Assembly (NCBI GenBank): GCA_963703175.1
Contig: OY969794.1
Coordinates: 2,170,001 to 2,234,000 of the forward strand
Length of the DNA stretch: 64,000 nucleotides
Direction of reading: 5' to 3'
Source of the DNA: VRUE01 sp963703175
Lineage (GTDB): Bacteria > Actinomycetota > Thermoleophilia > Solirubrobacterales > 70-9
The stretch's first letter is position 1; every line of letters begins with the position of its first letter. This document shows, in pieces, positions 53,068-62,800 of this stretch. The position numbers and the translations under genes are program-made. Below the pieces are notes generated by a model that did no database searches, was not told the DNA's origin, and was given only the letters and a program-made list of their open reading frames with translations.

Positions 53068-53664
53068 ATGCCTATGACTGGGTTGCCCAATGTCGTCCAA
53101 ACTCTCTCGCCCCGGCTCTCCACCGGGGAGCGAGTGGGGCGCTCGCCGATGCGAAAGGGAGCGAAGCCGAGCCGTTCCTCCGGCAGCGCGCTTTCGAAAA
53201 TCGCTTGGGTCCCGCAGCGAGACCTAGGTCACTCCGACTGGTTGGCGGCAGGGCGCCGACTGGGGGCAATCGGTCGTTGCAGCCAGTGGTGGATTGGCGA
53301 TTGGGTTCGCTATGGAACTACCAGGTGGGGGGAGAAATACGCCGAGGCCGCCCGGGTCACCGGCTACGACGTGGCCAGTCTGAGGAACATGGCCTGGGTC
53401 GCGTCGCGATTTGATTTGTCACTACGTAATGACAAATTGACCTGGAGTCACCATGTGCTTTTGGCGCCGCTCGAGAGCAGCGAGCAGCGCCAGTGGCTGC
53501 AGCGAGCGGGCGAGGAGAGACTCTCCGTCGCTGACTTGCGCATCGAGTTGCGCTCCTTGCGCGACAACGATGACAAGTCGCCTGGGGATGCCGTAGCGAC
53601 GGCGCAGGACAGCGGTGAGGCTGCAGTTTGCCCGCATTGTGGGCACTCGCTGCAAGCACCTTGA
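53068..53664 (+). CDS. LmbU-like transcriptional regulator with C-terminal zinc ribbon
   Basis: ATG 53068 gives 198 aa. The core (WWIGDWVRYGTTRWGEKYAEA, TGYDVASLRNMAWVASRFDLS, RNDKLTWSHHVLLAPLES) matches the LmbU family, whose founder activates lincomycin genes in Streptomyces. The end VCPHCGHSL may be half of a zinc site or a small ribbon. Placed directly upstream of the polyketide genes, it is a plausible pathway activator. The N-terminal 70 residues are low complexity, and the start is uncertain (upstream frame open from 53011). Confidence 0.78.
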   Translation: MPMTGLPNVVQTLSPRLSTGERVGRSPMRKGAKPSRSSGSALSKIAWVPQRDLGHSDWLAAGRRLGAIGRCSQWWIGDWVRYGTTRWGEKYAEAARVTGYDVASLRNMAWVASRFDLSLRNDKLTWSHHVLLAPLESSEQRQWLQRAGEERLSVADLRIELRSLRDNDDKSPGDAVATAQDSGEAAVCPHCGHSLQAP

Positions 53665-53698
53665 AGTTTGCGTTTAACCGAAACGACGGAGCCCAGGG

Positions 53699-55162
53699 GT
53701 GGGCAGGGGTGGGGGAGATGTGAGCAGCGCAGCGGGGATCGTGGGGACCTCGAAAGCCGAGCCGACGGAGGGGGCATGCACCCCGCTGGAGCGGCTCGAG
53801 CTGCTCTGCGATCCCGGTTCATTGGAAACGATCCGCTCTGCGGTCACCTCAACACGGATCGGAACGCTCGCCCAGCCTGGTGACGGTGTGATCGCCGGGA
53901 TCGGTCGTATCGGTGGCCGGTCGATCGCCTGCTACGCCCAGGACGCGAAGTTTCTCGGCGGCTCGCTCGGTGAGGCCCATGCCGAGACGATCGATCGGCT
54001 GCTGCAGCTTGCCGGGCGCTCACGACTGCCGGTGGTGAGCATCATCGAGTCGGGCGGTGCCCGCATGCAAGAGGGGACGGCAGCGCTCTACGGCTACGGA
54101 CGGATTTTCCGCCAGAACGTGCTGCTCTCGGGCCGAGTGCCGCAGATCTCCGTGATCGCGGGCCTGGCGGCCGGTGGCGGTTGCTACTCGCCGGCGCTGA
54201 CCGACTTCGTCGTGATGACCGAGGGCGCGGCGATGTTCCTCACCGGACCCGCGGTCGTCCGCGATGTCGCCGGCGAGGAGGTCGGCATGCAGGAGTTGGG
54301 GGGGCGCTGGGTGCACGAGCGCAACGGCGTCTGCGACTTCGTCGTGCCGAGCGAGAGCTCTGCCGTGGAAATGGCGCGCAAGCTGCTGGACTACCTGCCA
54401 CAGCACGCCGGCGGGGAGCTGCCACAGGCAGCGGCCGCCGCCCCGCAGCTGAGTGACCCCGGCGAGTGCGTGCCTCACTCGCCCCGCCGTGTCTACGACG
54501 TTCGCGCGGTAAGCGATGGAATCGTCGACGCCGGCTCGCTGCTGGAGGTTGCGCCGCGCTGGGCGCGTAACGTCGTCACTGCCTTCGCCCGAATCGACGG
54601 TCGGCCGGTGGGCTTGATCGCGAGTCAGCCGCGCTACCTCGGCGGCGTGCTCGACACCGAGTCTTCGCAGAAGGCGGCGCGCTTCGTCTCCAGCTGCGAC
54701 GCCTTCGGCCTGCCCTTGCTGGTGCTAGTCGATACACCTGGCTTCATGCCCGGCGTGCAGCAAGAGCGGGCCGGCGTAATCCGTTTCGGCGCCTCGCTTG
54801 TGCGCGCCTTTGCCGCGGCGACCGTGCCGCGGGTGACGGTCGTGCTGCGCAAGGCATTCGGCGGCGCCTTCATCGCGATGAACTCGCGCGGGCTTGGCGC
54901 CGACATGGTTTTCGCCTGGCCGCAGGCGGAGATCGGCGTGATGGGGGCCCACCCGGCGACGGGGATCATCCACCGGCGCGAGCTCGCCGCGGCCGCCGAT
55001 CCCGATGCCAGACAGGACGCGCTCTCAACCGCTTACGCGGAGGAGCACCTCGGAGCCGATGTAGCGGCGGCGGGTGGCTTCGTCGACGAGGTGATCGAGC
55101 CACACGAAACGCGCGCCCGGGTAGCCGGGGCGCTGGCCGCGCTGGCGGGTCGCGACCGATGA
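53699..55162 (+). CDS. Biotin-dependent acyl-CoA carboxyltransferase beta subunit
   Basis: A 487-aa crotonase-superfamily carboxyltransferase of the PccB/AccD type, which moves CO2 from biotin to acetyl- or propionyl-CoA. N-half: SIIESGGARMQEGTAALYGYG, VIAGLAAGGGCYSPALTDFVVM in halves. C-half: LVDTPGFMPGVQQERAGVIRFGA, VTVVLRKAFGGAFIAMNSRGLGAD, WPQAEIGVMGA. It could supply malonyl- or methylmalonyl-CoA to the adjacent PKS, in line with an AT of each kind below. No biotin carboxylase is in the window. GTG 53699 (with CGGAG upstream) or GTG 53720 may be the start. Confidence 0.9.
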   Translation: MGRGGGDVSSAAGIVGTSKAEPTEGACTPLERLELLCDPGSLETIRSAVTSTRIGTLAQPGDGVIAGIGRIGGRSIACYAQDAKFLGGSLGEAHAETIDRLLQLAGRSRLPVVSIIESGGARMQEGTAALYGYGRIFRQNVLLSGRVPQISVIAGLAAGGGCYSPALTDFVVMTEGAAMFLTGPAVVRDVAGEEVGMQELGGRWVHERNGVCDFVVPSESSAVEMARKLLDYLPQHAGGELPQAAAAAPQLSDPGECVPHSPRRVYDVRAVSDGIVDAGSLLEVAPRWARNVVTAFARIDGRPVGLIASQPRYLGGVLDTESSQKAARFVSSCDAFGLPLLVLVDTPGFMPGVQQERAGVIRFGASLVRAFAAATVPRVTVVLRKAFGGAFIAMNSRGLGADMVFAWPQAEIGVMGAHPATGIIHRRELAAAADPDARQDALSTAYAEEHLGADVAAAGGFVDEVIEPHETRARVAGALAALAGRDR

Positions 55163-55178
55163 GATTCGCGTCCAAGCC

Positions 55179-56018
55179 TTGACCAGCCGAATGCTATTCG
55201 CGGTCAGCGACCTGCACGTTGACCATGCCGAGAACCGCGACGTCGTCGACGGGCTGCGGCCACGCTCGGACGGCGACTGGCTGATCGTCTGCGGTGACGT
55301 CGCCGATTCGCCCGACGAGGTCGAGTGGGCGTTGGGGATCTTGCGCGAACGCTTCGAGCGGGTGATCTGGACGCCTGGTAACCACGAGCTGCTGGCGAAC
55401 CGCGACGACCCGCCGCAGCTGCGCGGCGAGCAGCGCTACCTGCATTTGGTTGAGCGCTGCGCGCGGATCGGCGTCACCACGCCCGAGGACCCCTTCCCGA
55501 TCTGGGACGGCGACGGCGGACCCGCCCAGATCGCGCCGCTCTTCCTCCTCTACGACTACAGCTTTGGGCGCAACGTCGGCGCGACCCGGGAGGAGTCGCT
55601 GCAGCGGGCCTATGACGCCGGTGTCGTCTGCGTCGACGAGTTCCTGCTCCACCCCGATCCGTACCCGAGCCGGCAGGCCTGGTGTCGGGCCCGGGTGAAG
55701 GAGGCGGAGCGCCGCTTGGCGACCAGTGACCCGAGCCTGCCGATGGTTTTGATCAACCACTTCCCCCTGCTCGACGAGCCGACCCGTGTTCTGCGCCACC
55801 CGGAGTTCGCCCAGTGGTGCGGGACGGTTCGCACTGCCGACTGGCATCAGCGCTTTCGCGCCGCCGCTGTGGTCTACGGGCACCTACACATTCCGCGCAC
55901 GACATGGCACGACGGGGTGCGTTTCGAGGAGGTCTCACTGGGATATCCGCGCGAGCGTCGTCACCGCAAGCGGCAGTACGCCCCGCGCCGGATACTGCCC
56001 GAGCCTTCCCATGCTTGA
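55179..56018 (+). CDS. Metallophosphoesterase
   Basis: A 279-aa calcineurin-like phosphoesterase: AVSDLHVDH, VCGDVADS, TPGNHEL, INHFPLL and YGHLHIPR supply the two-metal site. Start TTG 55179 or ATG 55191. Enzymes of this type often sit beside Sfp-type phosphopantetheinyl transferases in actinobacterial secondary-metabolite clusters, as here, with the stop inside the transferase start (8-base overlap). Substrate unknown. Confidence 0.85.
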   Translation: MTSRMLFAVSDLHVDHAENRDVVDGLRPRSDGDWLIVCGDVADSPDEVEWALGILRERFERVIWTPGNHELLANRDDPPQLRGEQRYLHLVERCARIGVTTPEDPFPIWDGDGGPAQIAPLFLLYDYSFGRNVGATREESLQRAYDAGVVCVDEFLLHPDPYPSRQAWCRARVKEAERRLATSDPSLPMVLINHFPLLDEPTRVLRHPEFAQWCGTVRTADWHQRFRAAAVVYGHLHIPRTTWHDGVRFEEVSLGYPRERRHRKRQYAPRRILPEPSHA

Positions 56019-56676
56019 GCGGATCCTGCCGGCCAGCGCCAGCGTAAAGGCGACCCGCGAGGATCTGGACACAGACCTGTTTCCCGAGGAGGAGGCGGTG
56101 GTCGGTCAGGCGGTCGAGAAGCGACAGCGCGAGTTCACCACCGCCCGCGCCTGCGCCCGCGAGGCGCTAGCCCGGCTGGGCCAGCCGCCGCGGCCGATCC
56201 TGTCTGGGCCTAAAGGCGAGCCCCTCTGGCCTCCGGGGATCGTCGGCAGCATCACCCATTGCGACGGCTACCGGGCCTGTGCGGTTGCTCCCGCCAGCGA
56301 GTTGATGACGATCGGCGTCGACGCCGAGCCCGACCTGCCGCTGCCCGACGGGCTGCTCGCCGACATCGCCCTGCCCGAAGAGCGCGCGCTGCTGCGCGAT
56401 CTCGCTCAGCGGGCGCCGGGGACGCACTGGGACCGGCTGTTGTTCAGCATCAAGGAGTCGATCTACAAGGCCTGGTTCCCTTTGGCCGAACGCTGGCTTG
56501 GCTTCGAAGACGCGGTCGTCGCGATCGACTGGGAGCGGCAGAGCTTTGCCGCCCGGGTGCTGGTTCCGGGCCCGGTCATCGATGGGCGCGAGCTGCGCAG
56601 TTTCCACGGCAGCTGGTTGGCTGCCAACGGTTTGGTTATGGCGGCGATTGCGTTACCGGCCGACCGGGCCACGTAG
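56011..56676 (+). CDS. 4'-phosphopantetheinyl transferase, Sfp/EntD-type
   Basis: A 221-aa enzyme that converts apo-ACPs to holo form with coenzyme A. Magnesium-binding GVDAEPD, FSIKESIYKAWFPL with Glu and Lys, HCDGYRACAVA and the C-terminal HGSWLAANGLVMAAIAL agree with EntD-like members. ATG 56011 overlaps the phosphoesterase gene. The ACP serines of the PKS next to it (Ser1426) are the expected targets. Confidence 0.9.
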   Translation: MLERILPASASVKATREDLDTDLFPEEEAVVGQAVEKRQREFTTARACAREALARLGQPPRPILSGPKGEPLWPPGIVGSITHCDGYRACAVAPASELMTIGVDAEPDLPLPDGLLADIALPEERALLRDLAQRAPGTHWDRLLFSIKESIYKAWFPLAERWLGFEDAVVAIDWERQSFAARVLVPGPVIDGRELRSFHGSWLAANGLVMAAIALPADRAT

Positions 56677-56705
56677 TTCGGTCCCGACCCGCGTAGTCCC
56701 TGCCG

Positions 56706-56746
56706 CGTGGTTCCTTTGTCACAAATTGCTTGACAAAGGAACCACG
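56706..56746. terminator. Perfect 16-bp hairpin before the PKS gene
   Basis: CGTGGTTCCTTTGTCA, loop CAAATTGCT, then TGACAAAGGAACCACG. It stands 30 bases after the transferase stop. The second arm contains TTGACA at 56730, so it might double as a promoter element, but no good -10 follows at 16-18 bases. It shares the GGAAC and TTTGT words with the hairpin at 40092. Confidence 0.5.
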
Positions 56747-56854
56747 TAAATCGTCATGGGGCCGTCCACCTTGGCCTGCGTTTTTTGCCTTTTGTGCACG
56801 GGGGTGTTTATCTCTTTCTCTGTTCCTTAGTTCCAGGGAAATTCGGGGAGAAAT

Positions 56855-59800
56855 TTGACCGTAGTAGGGGATCCTCGGGTAGCGGTGGTTGGCGTCGCCT
56901 GTCGCCTGCCCCGTGCACCCGATCCGGAGTCTTTTTGGCGGCTATTAGCCGCCGGGCAGCATGCGATCGACGAAGCTCCAGTCGAGCGCTTGGTCGCAGC
57001 TGGGCGGCGCCCGGGAGAGGTGCTGCCGGAGGATGAGTCAGGGGTTCGGTTCGGTGCCTTCCTCGACCGGGTCGATCGCTTCGATCCCGCCTTCTTCGGT
57101 ATCTCGCCTCGCGAGGCGGTGGCGATGGATCCCCAACAGCGCCTGGTTCTAGAGCTTGCCTGGGAGGCGCTCGAGGACGCGCGGATCCTGCCCCGCAAGA
57201 TCCGCGGCGAGGAGGCCGGCGTCTTCCTTGGTTCAATTTCTAACGACTATTCAATTTTGACCCATCGAAGTGGGCCGGATGCGATCGGTCGCCACACCGT
57301 GACCGGCCTGCACCGCAGCATCATCGCCAACCGGGTTTCTTACACACTCGGCTTGACCGGGCCGAGCCTGACCGTCGACGCGGCCCAGTCCTCCTCGCTG
57401 GTAGCCGTGCATCTGGCCTGCGAGGCGCTGCGCAAGGGGGAGGCGACGCTTGCGCTCGCCGGTGGCGTTCATCTCAACCTCGACCCGCAGGTGGCCCTTG
57501 GCGCTGCCCGGTTCGGTGGCCTTTCTGCCGACGGACGCTGCTTCACCTTCGACTCGCGGGCCAACGGCTATGTCAGGGGGGAGGGCGGTGGCGTCGTCGC
57601 CCTGAAGCCGCTGGCGGCGGCAGAGGCAGACGGCGACCGCATCTACGGCGTCGTCCGCGGCGGCGCCGTGAACAACGATGGCCCGAGCGAGGGTCTGACC
57701 GTGCCCAGCCAGGCGGCGCAGGAGAACGTCATGCGCAGCGCCTACGAGCGCGCCGGTCTGGAGCGCTCGGAGGTGCAGTACGTCGAGCTGCACGGCACTG
57801 GGACCGCGGTCGGCGATCCGATCGAGGCCGCCGCGTTGGGTGGGGCTTTGGGAGAGGTGAGGCCGGATGATGACCCGCTGCCGGTCGGTTCGGCGAAGAC
57901 CAACGTCGGTCATTTGGAGGGTGCGGCCGGGATCGTCGGCCTGCTCAAGGCACTGCTCGCGATTGAGCGACGGCAGATTCCGGCCAGCCTCAACTTCAAG
58001 CAGGCGAATCCCGAGATCCCGCTTGAGCAGCTCGGCATCCGCGTCCAGGACAGCCACGGCGCCTGGCCGCACGAGGATCGTCCCCTGGTCGCCGGGGTCA
58101 GCTCCTTCGGCATGGGCGGGACGAATTGCCACCTGGTGCTTGAGCAGGCGCCTGCGGTCGAGCCCGCTGTCGGGGAGCCGCCCGCGACCAAACCCCCCCC
58201 ATCCCCAATCCCCCTACCCCTCTCAGCCAAAGCAGAGCCCGCCTTGGCGCAAGCGGCGCAGCGCCTCACAACCCACCTAAAGGCCAACCCAGACCTAGAC
58301 CCAACCGACCTCGCCTACTCGCTCGCCACAACCCGCTCTGCCTTTGAGCACAGAGCAGTTGTGCTGGGAGCAGACCGCGATCAGCTGCTCGCCTCCCTAA
58401 GCGCCCTGGCCAAAGACGAAGACGCCCCCACCCTAGCCCGCGGCCATGCCCGCACAGAGCAAAAGCCGCTCTTCCTCTTCCCCGGACAAGGAGCCCAAGC
58501 CCAGGGCATGGCCTTGGGCCTACTTGAGTCCTCACCAGCCTTCGCCGAGCAGATGGCAGCCTGTGAGCAGGCACTGGCCCCACACGTGCAGTGGTCCCTG
58601 ACCGAGGTCCTAAGGGACCCCGAGGCAAACTGGCTGGATCGCCTCGACATAGTCCAACCGGCGCTCTTCTCGGTGATGGTCTCCCTAGCGAGGCTTTGGC
58701 AAAAAGCAGGGGTGAAGCCAACAGCACTAGTCGGCCACTCTCAAGGGGAGATCGCCGCCGCCCATATCGCTGGTGCGCTCTCTTTGGAGGACGCCGCCCT
58801 GATCATCGCCAAGCGCGGCCAGGCGATGGCAAAGATCGCCGGCAAGGGAGGAATGCTCTCGGTCTCCCTAACCCCAAAGCAGCTCCCCCCCTATACCGAG
58901 CCCTACGGAGAGCGCGTCTCCCTGGCGGCAATCAACGGCCCCTCATCGCTGGTCCTCTCCGGGGACCCACAAGCCTTAAAAGAGATCCAAAGCTCTTGTG
59001 AGGCAGAGGGCATAAGAGCCCAAGCGATAGCCGTCGATTACGCCGCCCACTCGGCCCAGATCGAGGAGCTAGAGACAGAGCTCCTAGAGGCCTTCTCACC
59101 GATCTCCCCCCAGGCCACCCAGATTCCCCTTCACTCCACGGTCACCGGAGAGCCGATCGATGGCACCGAGCTCGGTCCCTCCTACTGGTATCGCAACCTC
59201 AGACAGACGGTGCTCTTGGAGCCGGTACTGCGCTCCCTGCTTAGCGCAGGGAGCCGTGCCTTGATCGAGATCGGCCCCCATCCCGTCCTTGCCTTCGGCG
59301 TCCAAGAAACGATCGAGGACGTCCTCGACGATCCAAGCGAGGCGATCTTGCTCGCCACCTTGCACCGTGAGGAGGACGAAGGCGCCCGCTTTGGCCTCTC
59401 ATTGGCCGAAGCCCATGCCAAGGGCATTGAGCTTGACTGGGAGACCTTCTTCAAAGGCACCGGGGCCAAGCGGGTGCCGCTACCCACCTATCCGTTTCAG
59501 CGCGAGCGGTATTGGTTGGAGGAGCTTTCGCAGGCAGGTCACGATCGGGTGGAGGAAAATCCGGCGCAGACGGGATTCTGGGACGCGGTCGACCGCGGCG
59601 ATCTCGATGAGTTGGCGGGGATGTTGTCGGTCGATGAGGGGACCGATTCGTTGGGAGCCGTTGTGCCCGCGCTGGCAGCGTGGCGTCAGCGCAGGCGAGA
59701 GCTATCAGGGCTTGACGGTCTGCGCTACCGCGAGTCCTGGACCGCGATCGCCGCTGCGCCCGGTACTGCCCCGGGTTGCACGTGGCTCGTCGTTAGCTCG

Positions 59801-62800
59801 CCGGGGCAGCGCGAGGATGCTGACGTCGCTGCCATCCTCGCGGCGTTCGGGGAGAGCGCCACCCGCATCGAGCTGGACCCGAACGAGGAGGACGCCGAGG
59901 TGCAAGTGGCTCCTCTGCGCGCCGCGATCACGACATTTGGAACGGGAGAGGTGGGGGGTGTCCTCTCCCTTTTTGCCCTTGCTGAGCGCTCTCCCCAGGC
60001 CAGTACGGATTGGGATGCCCTATCCGCCACGACGGCGCTTCTGCGGGGTCTTGAGCTGGCCGGGGTGGATGCGCCTGTCTGGTTGGCGACTGCCGGCGCG
60101 GTCTCGACCGCTGCAGACGACCCGCTACGGCATCCTTCGCAAGCGCAACTGTGGGGGCTAGGCCGCTGCTTTGCCCTTGAGCAGACTGGCCGTTGGGGCG
60201 GCCTCGTCGACTTGCCGATGGAGCTGGACGAAGCGACCCTCGAGCGCTTGTGCGGGGTCCTCGGTGGTGCCGCTGAGGGCGATCAGATCGCCTTGCGCGA
60301 TGCCGGTATTTTCGGCCGTAGGTTGGTGCCAGCGCCAATCGCGGTAGCCGCCGTCGGCAAACCCTGGAGCCCCAGCGGCACGATCCTGCTCAGCGGCGCC
60401 GGCCGGCGTATTCGCGAGGTCGCCTGCTGGCTCGCCAGCTGTGGAGCGCGAAGCCTGCTGATCCTCGTTCCACAGGAGCTAGAGGTGGCGGACATGGCGG
60501 AGCTGGAGGTCGAGCTGTCCGAGGCTGGCTGCCTGGCCTCTGTTGCCGCCTGCCATCCGGCGGATCGGCAGCAGCTCGTGGAGCTGGTTGCGTCGCTGCC
60601 CGACGAGCAGCCGCTGAGGGCCGTGTTTCATGCGGTCGACACGGGCGAAGAGGTTAGGACGAGCGCCGAGGGAGCGCGGAACCTGCACGAGCTTACTGCG
60701 GACCTTGATCTTTCTGCCTTCGTCCTCCTCTCTTCAAACGCGGCGAGCTCGGGTGCTGTCGACCGCGGCGATGCTGCAGCCGCAGGCGCCTTCCTCGATG
60801 CTCTCGCCAAGCACCGGCGGGCATTGGGTCTCCCGGCCACATCGATCGCCTGGGACGTATCTAAGTTGGCACCCGAGGCGGCGACGGCCGCGCTTCAACA
60901 CGCGCTCGACCACGACGAGACCGGGTTGACGATTGCCGACCTCGACCGGGTCCGCCCTGCTTTACTGGACTCATCGGTCCCGCCGCGGTCGGCGATTGAC
61001 GAGGTTCCGGAGGGAGAGCGCCCTGCGTACCTTCTCGACCTCGTCCGGGTCGAGGTTGCGAAGGTACTGGGACACGACTCGGCGCAGGTGGTCGAGCCGG
61101 ACCGGGCGTTCAAAGAGCTCGGCTTCGATTCGCTCGCCGCGGTGGAGCTGCGCGACCGCCTGCAAACCGTTAGCGGCCTGAGCTTGCCGGCGACCGTGGT
61201 CTTCAACCACCCGACCTCACAGCGACTTGCCGAGCGGCTGTTGGCTGAGGCGACCGCGCGCCCCGAGGCGGGGCGGGCCGAAATTCGGGTCAGCGCCAGC
61301 GAGGAGCCGATCGCGATCGTCGGCATGGCCTGCCGCTATCCCGGGGCGATGTCGCCCGAGGAGCTTTGGGAGCTGGTCGCCACAGGAGGTGATGCGATCT
61401 CGGACTTTCCCAGCGACCGCGGCTGGGACCTGGAGCGCCTCTACGATCTTGATCCGGACCGCGCCGATACCTCGTACGCCCGCGAGGGGGGCTTCCTCGC
61501 CGGTGCTGCTGAATTCGACGCCGAATTCTTCAGCATCGGCCCGCGTGAGGCGCTGGCGATGGACCCCCAACAGCGGCTCTTGCTGGAGTCCTGCTGGGAG
61601 GCGCTCGAGCGCGCCGGCCTGGACCCCTCGGCGCTAGGGGCCAGCCCCACCGGGGTCTACGTCGGCGTTAGCTCACAGGACTACACCGCCGGCATGCGGG
61701 GGCCGGAGGGCGAGTTGGAGGGCTACCGACTCACCGGCAGCTCGAGCAGCGTCCTCTCCGGTCGCGTCGCCTACGCACTCGGCTTGGAGGGACCGGCGAT
61801 TACCGTTGATACCGCTTGCTCCTCTTCGCTGGTTGCGATGCACCTGGCTGCGCAGGCGTTGCGCGGCGGCGAGTGCACGCTGGCCCTTGCTGGCGGCGCG
61901 ACTGTGCTCGCCAGCCCGGGAATGTTCACCGAGTTCAGTCGCCAACGTGGCCTTGCCCCCGACGGACGTTGCAAGTCCTTCGCCGATGCGGCCGATGGGG
62001 TCGGCTGGGCCGAGGGGGTCGGGGTGGTTGCCTTGGAGCGCCTCTCCGAGGCGCAGTGCAACGGCCATCCGGTGCTTGCCTTGCTGCGCGGCTCCGCCGT
62101 TAACCAAGACGGCTCCTCCAATGGCCTTACCGCGCCAAACGGGCCCTCACAGGAGCGGGTGATCCGTCAGGCCCTCGCCAATGCTGGTCTCGAGCCCAAG
62201 GACGTCGACGCGGTCGAGGCCCACGGCACCGGTACCCCTCTGGGAGATCCGATCGAGGCCGAGGCTCTGCTTGCTACCTACGGTCAAGAACGCGACAAGC
62301 CGGTCAGGCTGGGCTCGATCAAGTCGAACATCGGCCATACCCAGGCGGCCGCTGGGGTGGCGGGCGTGATCAAGATGACCGAGGCGATGCGGCGGGGGAC
62401 TCTGCCGAAGAGTTTGCATCTCGACGCACCGTCTTCCAAGGTCGACTGGGAAGCAGGGGAGCTCGAGCTGCTGAGTAAGCCGCTGCAGTGGGAGTCAGAG
62501 GGCCACCCACGCCGCGCCGGCGTCTCTTCGTTCGGCATCAGCGGAACCAACGCTCACGTGATCTTGGAGGAGGCGCCCGAGCCGGTCCCGGTGGGGGCCG
62601 GGCAGACAGGGAAGGGCTCGGGTGCTTCCTCCAGGCAGGGGTCGGAGACTGCGGTCCCACTTCTGCTCTCGGCCCAGACGGAGCCGGCGCTGGCTGAGGC
62701 CGCCGAACGCTTAGCAGGCCACCTCGAAGAGAACCGAGAGCTTGACCTAATAGACGTCGCCTGTTCCCTGGCCACCACTCGGGCGGCACTTGGGCGCAGA

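Noticed and set aside
56729..56760. TTGACA in the hairpin arm as the PKS promoter
   Set aside because: No acceptable -10 box at 16-18 bases; the hexamer is part of a perfect hairpin, so its presence may be accidental. Left as an open note in the hairpin entry.
57251..58132. Reverse frame of 293 codons opposite the KSQ domain
   Set aside because: The forward strand encodes an unbroken ketosynthase; the reverse frame has no start signal or motif.
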